The translations under genes and the position numbers were made by a program. Of a stretch of 64,000 nt of DNA, positions 45,991 to 54,498 are shown in pieces. The first letter of the stretch is position 1. Every line of letters starts with the position of its first letter. The notes under the pieces are model-generated. The model worked only from the letters and a program-made list of their open reading frames with translations, made no database searches and was not told the DNA's origin. Source of the DNA: Bradyrhizobium cenepequi (GTDB lineage Bacteria; Pseudomonadota; Alphaproteobacteria; Rhizobiales; Xanthobacteraceae); assembly GCF_020329485.1 (NCBI RefSeq), contig NZ_JAGKJI010000022.1:1-64000 (forward strand), written 5' to 3'.

Positions 45991-46041
45991 AGGAAGCAGT
46001 TTGCCGCGTATCGATCCGCGTTCGTCCCGCTGGAGAGTCTC

Positions 46042-46803
46042 GTGAGTCTACTTCTGATTGCAGCGCTTGGCGTGCTGATGGTCGCGACGGCGTTCCTGTC
46101 GGGGCTGTTCGGCATGGCCGGTGGGCTGATCCTGATCGGCGTGCTGCTCACCATCCTGCCGCTGCCGTCGGCGATGGTGCTGCATGCGATCACGCAGATG
46201 GCCTCAAACGGCTGGCGCGCCCTGCTGTGGCGGGCGCATATCCGCTGGCGGCCGGTCGCCGTCTACATGATCGGCTGCGGCGTGGCGCTGGCGATCTGGT
46301 CGATCACGCGCTACGTGCCGGACAAGCCGATCGCGCTGCTCCTGCTCGGCATCACTCCGTTCATGGCGCGGCTGACGCCGAAGGGAATAAAGCCGAATCC
46401 CGATAGCATCTGGCAGGGCACGTTCTACGGCTCGGTCTGCATGGGGCTGATGCTGATGACCGGCGTTTCCGGCCCGCTGATGGACACCTTCTTCCTCGGC
46501 GGCAATTTCGGCCGCCGCGAGGTGGTCGCGACCAAGGCGACCTGCCAGGTCGCGAGCCATTTCACCAAGCTGATCTATTTCGGCGGCATCATCGATCAGG
46601 CCGCGACGCTCGATCCGGTGCTGGCGGGCGTGGCTGTGGCGGCCTCGATGCTCGGCACCACGCTGGCGCGGCGGATCCTGGAGGCGATGAGCGATGCGCA
46701 GTTTCGCACCTGGGCCAACCGGCTGATCACGACGGTGGCGAGCTACTACATCCTCTATGGCGGCTGGCTGCTGGTGGCGCGCAACAGCGCAATGGCGAAC
46801 TGA
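46042..46803 (+). CDS. TauE/SafE-family membrane exporter
   Basis: A 253-residue integral membrane protein with seven to eight helices. The family repeat is seen in FLSGLFGMAGGLILIGVLL and again in YGSVCMGLMLMTGVSGPLMD, each with the Gly-rich turn. TauE/SafE proteins export sulfite, sulfoacetate or related organic anions. The GTG start at 46042 follows ggag by 8 bases; the frame upstream continues through the palindromic repeat and is not likely translated. Confidence 0.88.
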   Translation: MSLLLIAALGVLMVATAFLSGLFGMAGGLILIGVLLTILPLPSAMVLHAITQMASNGWRALLWRAHIRWRPVAVYMIGCGVALAIWSITRYVPDKPIALLLLGITPFMARLTPKGIKPNPDSIWQGTFYGSVCMGLMLMTGVSGPLMDTFFLGGNFGRREVVATKATCQVASHFTKLIYFGGIIDQAATLDPVLAGVAVAASMLGTTLARRILEAMSDAQFRTWANRLITTVASYYILYGGWLLVARNSAMAN

Positions 46804-46911
46804 GGTAAGGTTCCAACCGATACCATTGACTTGCGCGGACGGTCGGAGCAAACTTCATGCAATCGCATCTTTCTCCGATGCGCGTTCCCCCTCAGCGGCA
46901 GGATCACGCTC

Positions 46912-47619
46912 ATGATCGACCTCCACTACTGGACCACGCCGAACGGCCACAAGATCACGATGTTCCTCGAGGAGACCGGGCTGGACTACAAGATCATCCC
47001 GATCAACATCGGCAAGGGTGAGCAGTTCACGTCGGAGTTCCTGGAGATCGCGCCCAACAACCGGATTCCCGCGATCGTCGATCATGCGCCGAAGGGCGGC
47101 AGCAAGCCGATTTCGCTGTTCGAGTCCGGCGCGATTCTGCTCTATCTCGCCGACAAGACCGGCAAGTTCCTGCCCGCCGATCTCTATGGCCGCTATGACG
47201 CGATCCAGTGGACGTTCTGGCAGATGGCCGGTCTCGGTCCGATGGCGGGTCAGAACCATCACTTCCGCAACTACGCGCAAGAGAAGCTGCAATACGCCAT
47301 CGACCGTTATGTGAATGAGACCAACCGGCTCTATGGCGTACTCAACAAGCGCCTCGCCGACCGCGAATTCGTCGCCGGCGACTATTCGATCGCCGACATG
47401 GCGAGCTATCCCTGGGTTGTCGGCCACCAGAACCAGGGCCAGAACATCGACGATTTCCCGCATCTGAAGCGCTGGCTGGAAACGATCAAGGCGCGACCCG
47501 CCACGGTGCGCGCTTATGCCAAGGCGAAAGAAGTCAATCCGAATTTCGGCCAGCCTGCGATCCGCACCGAGGAGGAACGCAAGATCCTGTTCGGCCAGAC
47601 CGCGGCGGTGGTGCGGTAG
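46912..47619 (+). CDS. Nu-class glutathione transferase (YghU/YfcG-like)
   Basis: A 235-residue protein. The N-terminal thioredoxin-fold domain has YWTTPNGHKITMFLEETG, the Thr/Asn glutathione-disulfide site of YfcG-type enzymes, and FLEIAPNNRIPAIVDH with the cis-Pro, and SLFESGAILLYLADKTG. The helical domain contains GQNHHFRNYAQEKLQYAIDR, diagnostic of this class. It probably works as a disulfide-bond reductase. The ATG at 46912 gives the family start. Confidence 0.9.
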   Translation: MIDLHYWTTPNGHKITMFLEETGLDYKIIPINIGKGEQFTSEFLEIAPNNRIPAIVDHAPKGGSKPISLFESGAILLYLADKTGKFLPADLYGRYDAIQWTFWQMAGLGPMAGQNHHFRNYAQEKLQYAIDRYVNETNRLYGVLNKRLADREFVAGDYSIADMASYPWVVGHQNQGQNIDDFPHLKRWLETIKARPATVRAYAKAKEVNPNFGQPAIRTEEERKILFGQTAAVVR

Positions 47620-47643
47620 CGCTGCCGTCTTCCGCGTGCTCCG

Positions 47644-47745
47644 CTGTCATCATCCGCGAAAGCGGATGATCCAGTAACCACTGCCGGTCATGAATTCATG
47701 CAGCGCAGCGGCTACCGGATGCCCCGCCTTCGCGGGGCATGACGG
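47644..47745. repeat. Inverted repeat related to families B/D
   Basis: The left hairpin is catcatccgcgaaagcggat and the right one gccccgccttcgcggggcat, separated by about 40 bases. It lies between two GST-family genes. Confidence 0.65.
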
Positions 47746-47817
47746 GTCTCTGGATTCTGCGGTTGCGCTCGTTACTGCCACGGCTACTCTGACCGCCCAT
47801 ATCAGCGGGATTGATCC

Positions 47818-48513
47818 ATGGCCATGAAACTATTCGAACTCGTCGGCACTGACACGTCCCGTCCGTTCAGCCCGTATTGCTGGCGTACGCGGATGGCGCT
47901 TGCGCACAAGGGGCTCAGCGCCGAATCGATTCCCTGGTGCTTCACTGAGAAGGAAACGATTGCCCCGCACAAGTCGGACAAGGTGCCGGTGCTACTCGAC
48001 GGCGATACTTCCGTCGCCGATTCCTGGGCGATCGCCAACTACCTCGAGGATGCGTATCCCGACCGTCCCTCGCTGTTCGGCGGCGAAGGCGGCCGCGCCA
48101 TCGGGCGCATGCTGAACTGGTGGGGCGATGTCACTGTGGTCGGCGGCATCTTCCCGCTGATCGTCGCCGATATCCCGGCGCATCTTGCGCCTGACGACGT
48201 CGCCTATTTCCGCAAGACGCGCGAGGCGCGGCTCGGCAAGCCGCTGGAGGAGGCCGCCGCCACCCGCGATCGCGGCGTCGAAGGCTTTCGCAAAAGTCTC
48301 GATCCACTGCGGCTGACGCTGCGGACGCAGCCCTATCTCGGCGGCGAGAAGCCAAACTATGCCGACTACATCGTGTTTGGTGGCTTCCAATGGGCGCGCG
48401 TCGTAAGCCCGTTCAAGCTGCTTGTCGAAAGCGATCCGGTCTACGCCTGGCGCGAGCGCCTGCTTGATGCGTTCGACGGCATGGCGCGGAGATCGCCGGG
48501 CTTCGAGGTGTAG
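47818..48513 (+). CDS. Glutathione transferase family protein, LigE/beta-etherase-like
   Basis: A 231-residue GST. The N-terminus RPFSPYCWRTRMALAHKGL matches the ISPYVWRT-type opening of bacterial beta-etherases of the LigE group, and KVPVLLDGDTSVADSWAIAN carries the cis-Pro and Ser of the glutathione site. The C-domain ends WRERLLDAFDGMARRSPGF. LigE homologues cleave lignin-type beta-aryl ethers, but most genomic relatives have unknown substrates. The ATG at 47818 is followed at once by a second possible start, AMKLFEL. Confidence 0.88.
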   Translation: MAMKLFELVGTDTSRPFSPYCWRTRMALAHKGLSAESIPWCFTEKETIAPHKSDKVPVLLDGDTSVADSWAIANYLEDAYPDRPSLFGGEGGRAIGRMLNWWGDVTVVGGIFPLIVADIPAHLAPDDVAYFRKTREARLGKPLEEAAATRDRGVEGFRKSLDPLRLTLRTQPYLGGEKPNYADYIVFGGFQWARVVSPFKLLVESDPVYAWRERLLDAFDGMARRSPGFEV

Positions 48514-49188
48514 CTACAGCGCGCCGCGTTCCCGCAGCATCGCCAGCGCCGCGTTGAGGTCCGGCAGCACCGCGGCGCATTTCGTGCGCGACTCCTCGGT
48601 CGGCGGGATCATGTCCGGCACCATGAGCGTGATCGCACCGGCGGCGTGGGCCGCAGTCACGCCGTGGTTGGAATCCTCGATCGCGACGCAGGCCTGCGGC
48701 TGCACGCGGAGCCGTTGCGCTGCCAGCAGATAGAGATCCGGGCTCGGCTTGCACTGCGCGACGTCGTCGCTCGTCAAAATCGTGTCGAAGCGCGCGCGGA
48801 TTCCGGCGAGCGTGAGGTGCTGGTCGGCGGAGCGGCGCGAGGAAGAGGTCACGATCGCCATCGGATAGTCCGCGGATCGAAGCGCATCGAGCAGTTCGAG
48901 GGCGCCCGTCTTCAGCGGCAGGCCGGCGCGAAAGATCTCGTCGCGATTGGTGGCGAAAGCCTTGTTGATCTCGGCGAGCGGAAAATCGTGGCCGTAGCGG
49001 CTCACCAGCATCAGCTCGCATTCCGGCCCGGGAAGGCCGATCATGGCGTGACACACGGCAACGACATCATCGGTATAGCCATGCGCATTCAGTGCCGCGA
49101 TCAGGCTATCGAAATAGACCTTCTCGGTATCGAGCAGCGTTCCATCCATGTCGAGCAGGACGGCGCCGATGTTCCAGCGGCTCGTCAC
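48514..49188 (-). CDS. HAD-family hydrolase (beta-phosphoglucomutase-like)
   Basis: A 224-residue HAD class I hydrolase. Motif I is AVLLDMDGTLLDTEKVYF, motif II is IVTSSSRRSA, motif III contains KPSPDLYLLAAQ, and motif IV is VAIEDSNHGVTAA. The cap (VCHAMIGLPGPECELML) resembles phosphatases of the GPP/PGMB type. The GTG at 49188 is preferred because it overlaps the stop codon of the upstream CWC gene (GTGA), which implies coupled translation. Confidence 0.9.
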   Translation of the reverse strand: MTSRWNIGAVLLDMDGTLLDTEKVYFDSLIAALNAHGYTDDVVAVCHAMIGLPGPECELMLVSRYGHDFPLAEINKAFATNRDEIFRAGLPLKTGALELLDALRSADYPMAIVTSSSRRSADQHLTLAGIRARFDTILTSDDVAQCKPSPDLYLLAAQRLRVQPQACVAIEDSNHGVTAAHAAGAITLMVPDMIPPTEESRTKCAAVLPDLNAALAMLRERGAL

Positions 49189-49388
49189 GTCGCCGCCGCA
49201 TCGGTTTGCTGCCTCGCGAGCTCGCGCATGCAGTCCGGGCACAGGCAGTCGCCGCCATCATGGGCCGGCATCGGCAGGCGATAGGGTTCCGCCGCGCACC
49301 AGCAGTCGCCCGACTGGCTGCAAGTGAAAGCAGTGCCACAGCGGGCGCAGGAAAGCTGACGCGAGGTGCTTTCTTTCCGATTTGTCAT
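49185..49388 (-). CDS. Cysteine-rich CWC-family protein
   Basis: A 67-residue protein with eight Cys. The CWC signature is visible: LSCARCGTAFTCSQSG, then DCWCAAEPYRLP, CLCPDCMRELARQ. The pattern suggests metal binding; function unknown. It overlaps the HAD gene by 4 bases and is the upstream member of that pair. Confidence 0.85.
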   Translation of the reverse strand: MTNRKESTSRQLSCARCGTAFTCSQSGDCWCAAEPYRLPMPAHDGGDCLCPDCMRELARQQTDAAAT

Positions 49389-49490
49389 GTAATCGGCCGC
49401 TTTCCTTTCGCTGAATTAATCCGGGTTTATCCCGATGCGCGCTATGATGATGCACAAATCATAGACCGAGGACGCCCGAAGGGAAATCCG

Positions 49491-50999
49491 ATGGCCCGCG
49501 ATTCGCAAGCAGCCCTCGTTGCGCTCAATCGCTTCGGGTTCGGCGCCCGCGGCGGCGCTTCCGGCGATTTCGTCAATGCCGCGTTCGATCCGCGCGGCTT
49601 TGTCAAATCAGAACTCAATCGCGCCAATGCTGCGCTCCTGGAGATGCCGGGGCTTTGCTCGACGCCAGCGCTCGGCAAGGCGCTGTTCGACTATCAGTTC
49701 GAGATCCAGCAGGCGCGCAACGCCGCCGCGAAATCCGCCGCGACGGAAGCGGCGCCAGCGGAACCGAAAGCGCAGCGCCGCAATCCGTCGCTCTCCTCGA
49801 TCGCCAAGGACATGACGGCCAAGGAGCCGATGGCGCAAGCCGATGCGATGCAGCCCAATCCACCGAGGCCGCCGCCGCAACAGGCCAACGTCATCCAGAA
49901 GACGTTTCGCACTGAAGCGCTGGCGCGCGTCCAGCGCGCGACCTTTGCCGAGTGCGGGTTCGTCGAGCGCCTGGTCGTGTTCTGGTCGAACCATTTCTGC
50001 ATCTCCGCGAGCAAGGGCGCCCTGGCGCGGATCTGGGCCGGCTCGTTCGAGCGCGAGGCGATCCGGCCGCATGTGCTCGGCCGCTTCGCCGACATGCTGA
50101 AGGCGGTCGAGCAGCATCCGGCCATGCTGTTCTTCCTCGACAACCAGCAATCCTTGGGGCCGGACTCGCGCGCCGGCATCAACCGCAACCGTGGGCTCAA
50201 CGAAAACCTCGCCCGCGAGATCATGGAATTGCATACGCTCGGCGTCGGCGGCGGCTACACCCAGGACGACGTCACCGCGCTTGCCCGCATCATCACCGGG
50301 TGGACCTTTGCCGGCCGGCGGGGCCAGCTCGGCCCACCCGGCACGTTCGTGTTCAATGCGAACGCGCATCAGCCCGGCGCGCAGCGCGTGATGGGCAAGG
50401 TCTACGAGCCGAATGGCGTAGCGCAGGGCGAGGCCGTGCTTGCCGACATCGCGCGCCATCCCTCGACGGCAAAGTTCATCGCTACCAAATTCGCGCGGCA
50501 TTTCGTTGCTGATGATCCGCCGCCGGCGCTGGTGGCGTACCTGCAGGATGTCTTCAGCAAAACCGATGGCGATCTGAAGGCGCTTGCGACCGCGCTGGTG
50601 GATTCCGGCGAGGCCTGGCAGGCGCCGCTGACCAAGATGCGTTCGCCTTACGAATTCCTGATCGCCTCCGGCCGGCTGCTTGGGCGCAATCCCGAAGATC
50701 CTTCCCGCTACCTGGGCGGTCTCAACGTGCTCGGTCAGCCGCTGTGGTCGCCGGCCGGACCGAACGGTTTTCCCGATATCAGCGCGGCATGGGCCGCGCC
50801 CGAAGGCATGAAGCTGCGGCTTGATATCTCGGCGCAGATTGCCTCGCGGCTTGGCGACGGCGTCGATCCGCGCGAGCTGCTCGAATTGGTCGCCGCGGAT
50901 GCCGCCTCGCCGGACACGCGGCGCACGATAGAGCGCGCGGAGTCGCGCCAGCAGGCGCTGGCGCTGCTGTTGATGTCGCCGGAATTCCAGAGGAGGTGA
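49491..50999 (+). CDS. DUF1800-family protein
   Basis: A 502-residue protein of the DUF1800 family. Landmarks are ALNRFGFGARGG at the N-terminus, LVVFWSNHFCISASKG, FADMLKAVEQHPAMLFFLDN, NENLAREIMELHTLGVGGG and TQDDVTALARIITGWTF. A low-complexity Pro/Ala/Gln region lies around residues 80-130. No clear signal peptide; the partner DUF1501 gene has a Tat signal and could carry it. Such pairs are widespread and of unknown function. Its stop overlaps the Shine-Dalgarno region of the partner. Confidence 0.9.
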   Translation: MARDSQAALVALNRFGFGARGGASGDFVNAAFDPRGFVKSELNRANAALLEMPGLCSTPALGKALFDYQFEIQQARNAAAKSAATEAAPAEPKAQRRNPSLSSIAKDMTAKEPMAQADAMQPNPPRPPPQQANVIQKTFRTEALARVQRATFAECGFVERLVVFWSNHFCISASKGALARIWAGSFEREAIRPHVLGRFADMLKAVEQHPAMLFFLDNQQSLGPDSRAGINRNRGLNENLAREIMELHTLGVGGGYTQDDVTALARIITGWTFAGRRGQLGPPGTFVFNANAHQPGAQRVMGKVYEPNGVAQGEAVLADIARHPSTAKFIATKFARHFVADDPPPALVAYLQDVFSKTDGDLKALATALVDSGEAWQAPLTKMRSPYEFLIASGRLLGRNPEDPSRYLGGLNVLGQPLWSPAGPNGFPDISAAWAAPEGMKLRLDISAQIASRLGDGVDPRELLELVAADAASPDTRRTIERAESRQQALALLLMSPEFQRR

Positions 51000-51001
51000 C
51001 G

Positions 51002-52225
51002 ATGCAATGCTGTGAAGGCCTGCGGTCGCAGGCCACCTCGCGCCGCTCTCTGCTGCTTGGCGGCGCTGCGTTCGCGGCCTGGGCGTATGTGCCGAAATTC
51101 GCGCGCGCCGCCGATGGCCGCGATCCGCGGCTCGTGGTGGTGATCCTCCGCGGTGCGCTGGACGGCCTTGCGACGGTGGCGCCGATCGGCGACCCCGACT
51201 ACGCCGGCCTGCATGGCTCGATCGCGCTCCGGCCGGACGGGCCGAACGCGGCCGTCATGCTCGACTCCTTCTTCGGCCTGCATCCGGCGATGCCGGAGTT
51301 CGCGCGGATGTATCGCGCCAGGCAGGCCGCCGTGATCCACGCGGTCGCGACCTCATATCGCGAGCGGTCGCATTTCGATGGCCAGGATGTGCTTGAAAGC
51401 GGCTTCGCAGGACCGGGCAGGGTGCAATCGGGCTGGCTCAACCGCGCGCTGGAAGCGCTGCCGAAAGGCGAGCGGGTGACGCGCGCGCTCGCGGTCGGCC
51501 CCACCACGCCACTGGTGCTGCGCGGCCCGGCGCCGACCGTCGGCTGGGCGCCGGTCGCGCTGCCGCAGGTCGATGACGACACCGCGATGCGCCTGCTCGA
51601 GCTCTATCAGCATCGCGATCCCGCGCTCGCCTCGGCGCTCACGCAAGGTCTGCAGCTCGAAAAAGCCGCGCAAGGCGACGAGATGAAGCGCAAGCCCGGC
51701 ACCAATGGCATCAGTGCGATGCGGCTCGTCGCACGCGGCGCGGCGAAATTGATGGCGGCCGACGATGGTCCGCGGATCGGTGCGCTCGCTTTCGACGGTT
51801 GGGACACCCACGCCAAGGAGGGCGGGCCGGTCGGCCGTCTCGCGCAACTGCTCGGCGGCCTCGACGGCGCGCTGGCAGAATTCGAAAGCGGGCTTGGCGA
51901 GCGCTGGCGCGACACCGTGATCGTCGTCGCCACTGAATTCGGCCGCACCGCGCGCATCAACGGCACCGAAGGCACCGATCACGGCACCGGCACCGTCGCG
52001 CTGCTCGCTGGCGGCGCGGTGAAAGGCGGTCGCGTGATCTCGGATTGGCCCGGCCTGAAGCCCGCCAATCTCTATCAGGGCCGCGACCTCGCACCGACCA
52101 TCGATCTGCGCGCCGTGATGAAAGGCGTGCTGCACGATCAGTTCGGCCTCACCGACCGCGTGCTGGCGGAGTCGGTTTTTCCCGACAGCCAACCCGTGAA
52201 GCCGATGCAGGGGTTGGTGGTATAA
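51002..52225 (+). CDS. DUF1501-family protein with Tat signal
   Basis: A 407-residue protein. The twin-Arg signal is SRRSLLLGGAAFAAWAYVPK, followed by the sulfatase-like DUF1501 domain: LVVVILRGALDGLATVAPIG, HAVATSYRERSHFDGQDVLE, AFDGWDTHAKEG and ATEFGRTARINGTEGTDHGT. The start is the ATG at 51002, five bases after an AGGAGG; the GTG at 50996 lies inside that site. Together with DUF1800 it forms a two-gene unit, probably acting as an exported complex. Confidence 0.92.
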   Translation: MQCCEGLRSQATSRRSLLLGGAAFAAWAYVPKFARAADGRDPRLVVVILRGALDGLATVAPIGDPDYAGLHGSIALRPDGPNAAVMLDSFFGLHPAMPEFARMYRARQAAVIHAVATSYRERSHFDGQDVLESGFAGPGRVQSGWLNRALEALPKGERVTRALAVGPTTPLVLRGPAPTVGWAPVALPQVDDDTAMRLLELYQHRDPALASALTQGLQLEKAAQGDEMKRKPGTNGISAMRLVARGAAKLMAADDGPRIGALAFDGWDTHAKEGGPVGRLAQLLGGLDGALAEFESGLGERWRDTVIVVATEFGRTARINGTEGTDHGTGTVALLAGGAVKGGRVISDWPGLKPANLYQGRDLAPTIDLRAVMKGVLHDQFGLTDRVLAESVFPDSQPVKPMQGLVV

Positions 52226-52227
52226 AA

Positions 52228-52690
52228 CCTCTCCCCGCTCTTTTGCGGGGAGAGGTCGGAGGCGGCGCGCAGCGCCGGCTCCGGGTGAGGGGCAGGGCGA
52301 TGCGTGGCCGCAATGAAAAAATGATCCGAATCGCAAGGCGCTTACGCGCCGATCAAACGGACGCGGAAACAGTGCTCTGGAATCGTCTTCGGAATCGTCA
52401 ACTGGACGGTCATAAGTTTGCCAGGCAGGTTCCGATCCGAGGCTATGTCTGCGACTTCGCGTGTCGTGAGAAGCAGATTGTTATTGAAGTCGACGGAGGT
52501 CAGCACAACGAGTCCGCGGCAGACGAAATCCGCGACCGTCGGCTCGTTGCCGATGGTTACAAGGTGCTGCGATTTTGGAATAACGACGTGCTCAGCAATG
52601 TTGAGGGCGTCTTGATCACGATTCAGGCTGAACTTCGCGGACAGAGCCCCTCACCCCGCCCTCTCCCCGTGAAGGACGGGGAGAGGGAGT
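52228..52690. mobile_element. Palindromic element carrying a DUF559 gene (family A, copy 7)
   Basis: The left arm (52228-52299) holds the terminal hairpin cctctccccgctcttttgcg and the inner ccgggtgagggg. The right arm (about 52645-52690) holds agcccctcaccccgccctct and a closing hairpin. These match the two arms of the gene-less copy at 45846-45990. The space between, about 60 bases in that copy, here holds the DUF559 gene. Copies without a gene may be non-autonomous derivatives; movement is inference. Confidence 0.6.
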
Positions 52691-52692
52691 GA
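52300..52692 (+). CDS. DUF559 (VSR-like endonuclease fold) protein
   Basis: A 130-residue protein: RRLRADQTDAETVLWNRLRN, RQLDGHKFARQVPIRGYVCD, QIVIEVDGGQH and VLRFWNNDVLSNVEGVL. The D...E.D spacing fits a PD-(D/E)XK nuclease fold like the very-short-patch endonuclease. Its ATG lies at the inner edge of the left palindromic arm, and its last residues (SPSPRPLPVKDGERE) are encoded by the right arm. Function unproven; possibly a nicking nuclease for the element. Confidence 0.85.
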   Translation: MRGRNEKMIRIARRLRADQTDAETVLWNRLRNRQLDGHKFARQVPIRGYVCDFACREKQIVIEVDGGQHNESAADEIRDRRLVADGYKVLRFWNNDVLSNVEGVLITIQAELRGQSPSPRPLPVKDGERE

Positions 52693-52703
52693 GAGAGTCC
52701 CGT

Positions 52704-53645
52704 CTACTGCTTCGTAATCTCATCCACCTGCGCCAGCTCTTCCGCAGTCAAGCTCCACCCGATCGCCTTGACGTTCTGTTCGATCTGTTCGACGCGGGTG
52801 GCGCCGGCGATGACGCTTGAGACTTGCGGGCGCGCGGCGAGCCAGGAGAAGGCGAACTCCAGCAAAGTGTGGCCGCGCTCCTTGGCGAAGGCCTGGAGCT
52901 TGTCGACGATGTCCTCGTTACGGGGCGTGACGTAGCGGTCGCGCAGCGCCGGCATCTTGCCGAAGCGCGTGTCGGCAGGTGCTGTGGCGCCGCGCTGGTA
53001 CTTGCCGGTCAGAAGGCCGCTCGCGAGCGGAAAGAACGGCAGCAGGCCGAGATTGTATTCCTGCGCCGCCGGCAAGAGGTCCTTCTCGATGTCGCGCACC
53101 ACGAGGCTGTATTCGTCCTGGCAGGAGACGAAGCGGTTCACGTTCATCGCGCGCGCGACATATTCCGCTTCCGCGATCCGCCAGGCCGGGAAGTTCGAAT
53201 TGCCGATGTAGCGCACCTTGCCCTGCCGCACGAGATCGTCGAGCGCGCGCAGGGTTTCGTCGATCGGCGTCAGCGGGTCGTACTCGTGCTGCTGATAGAG
53301 ATCGATGTAATCGGTCTTCAACCGCTTCAGGCTCGCTTCGACCGCCGACACGATGTAGCGGCGCGAGGCGCCCTGCTTGGTGCCGTCGGTCGCCATCGGC
53401 TTCGCATATTTTGTCGCCAGCACGATGTCCTTGCGGCGGTCGCCGAGCACGGCGCCGAGCACCGTCTCCGAGCCGCCCATGCCGGCATAGATGTCGGCGG
53501 TGTCGAACAGGGTGATGCCGAGGTCGAGCGCGCGGTGGATCACCTGGCGCGAGGTTTCGAGGTCAGTGCGCTGGCCGAAATTGTTGCAGCCAAGGCCGAC
53601 CGCGGAAACGCGCAGGCCCGAGCCGCCGAGATTGCGAATTTGCAT
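52704..53645 (-). CDS. Aldo/keto reductase
   Basis: A 313-residue NADPH-dependent oxidoreductase of the YghZ/KvbetaS-like AKR group. The tetrad is visible: Asp and Tyr in FDTADIYAGMGGSE, Lys in IVLATKYAKPM, His in DLYQQHEYDP. NSNFPAWRIAEAE and SVIAGATRVEQIEQNVKA bind cofactor. The substrate is unknown. The ATG at 53645 starts the conserved MQIRNLGGSGLRVS. It lies just past the DUF559 element. Confidence 0.92.
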   Translation of the reverse strand: MQIRNLGGSGLRVSAVGLGCNNFGQRTDLETSRQVIHRALDLGITLFDTADIYAGMGGSETVLGAVLGDRRKDIVLATKYAKPMATDGTKQGASRRYIVSAVEASLKRLKTDYIDLYQQHEYDPLTPIDETLRALDDLVRQGKVRYIGNSNFPAWRIAEAEYVARAMNVNRFVSCQDEYSLVVRDIEKDLLPAAQEYNLGLLPFFPLASGLLTGKYQRGATAPADTRFGKMPALRDRYVTPRNEDIVDKLQAFAKERGHTLLEFAFSWLAARPQVSSVIAGATRVEQIEQNVKAIGWSLTAEELAQVDEITKQ

Positions 53646-53767
53646 CGAACGATCCAAAGAGCAGGAGGAAAGACTGCGCATTGTGGCCCGCACGCTGGGA
53701 CCTCGCAAGGCAGTGGCCGGCTTGCACGTCATCGCCGGTTGCAGTCCAGCCATGAGCGGATGTCGCG

Positions 53768-53813
53768 CAAAAAAAGCGGCCCCGGTCAGACGCGGCGACT
53801 GACGGGGACCGCT
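53768..53813 (-). terminator. Rho-independent terminator on the minus strand
   Basis: A stem of 14 pairs with two single-base bulges (agcgg-cccc-gtcag at 53775-53789 with ctgac-gggg-ccgct at 53799-53813). On the minus strand it is followed by seven T residues (53768-53774). It sits 130 bases beyond the end of the GNAT gene and insulates the aldo/keto reductase. Confidence 0.8.
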
Positions 53814-53944
53814 CGGGGGGCGTGTGATCTGAGACGGGGGGCCTGATCAAACGCACTGGAAAGCCTAGCCGTGCTTTATTACGCCCGGGTGACAGGTAGG
53901 TTATCCACAGCCGGCCGCATGGCCGACAGCTCCGCAAGGATCGA

Positions 53945-54406
53945 TCAGAACAGCTTGCGATAGACGACGAAGCCGGGTTTGTCGGCGACCTTGTCGTAGA
54001 GCTGCATCGCGGTGTGGTTGGTCTCGTGCGTCAACCAATAAACACGCGCAGCGCCGGCGCGCTTTGCCTGCTCATAGACGCCCGTAATCAGCGCGCGCCC
54101 GATGCCTTTGCCGCGCGCGGCTTCGCTGGTGAACAGATCCTGCAGATAGCAGACCGGCTCGATCGCAATGGTCGAACGATGAAACAGGTAGTGCGTGAGG
54201 CCGAGTAGTGCGCCGCTCTGTTCGGCGACCAGCGCATGCACCGGCTCGTAAGCATCGAAGAAGCGCGACCAGGTCATGCGCGTGATCTCAGGCGCCAGCG
54301 CAGTCGGGCCCGAACGGCCGTAGAACGCGTTGTAGCCGTCCCAGAGCGGCAGCCACTGCTCGTAGTCCTGCCGGGTGATAGAGCGGATGATGATGTCGTC
54401 GGACAT
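53945..54406 (-). CDS. GNAT-family N-acetyltransferase
   Basis: A 153-residue acetyltransferase. The acetyl-CoA loop is AARGKGIGRALITGVYEQ (R/Q-x-x-G-x-G/A form), preceded by CYLQDLFTSE and followed by WLTHETNHTAMQLYDKVADK. The N-terminal IIIRSITRQDYEQWLPLWDG is normal for the family. A second ATG at 54418 (MASPMSDD) cannot be ruled out; neither has a strong ribosome site. Substrate unknown. Confidence 0.9.
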   Translation of the reverse strand: MSDDIIIRSITRQDYEQWLPLWDGYNAFYGRSGPTALAPEITRMTWSRFFDAYEPVHALVAEQSGALLGLTHYLFHRSTIAIEPVCYLQDLFTSEAARGKGIGRALITGVYEQAKRAGAARVYWLTHETNHTAMQLYDKVADKPGFVVYRKLF

Positions 54407-54498
54407 GGGGGAAGCCATGGTGAAGCGGAAGATGACGCCGCGGATGGCGGCACGGTGCCCGTCGTTATTATCGGCACGGTGGACGCGGATCAATCGTC

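Noticed and set aside
45832..46041. N-terminal extension of the TauE/SafE frame
   Set aside because: The extra residues are encoded by the family A palindromic repeat; a GTG with a ribosome site at 46042 gives the normal protein.
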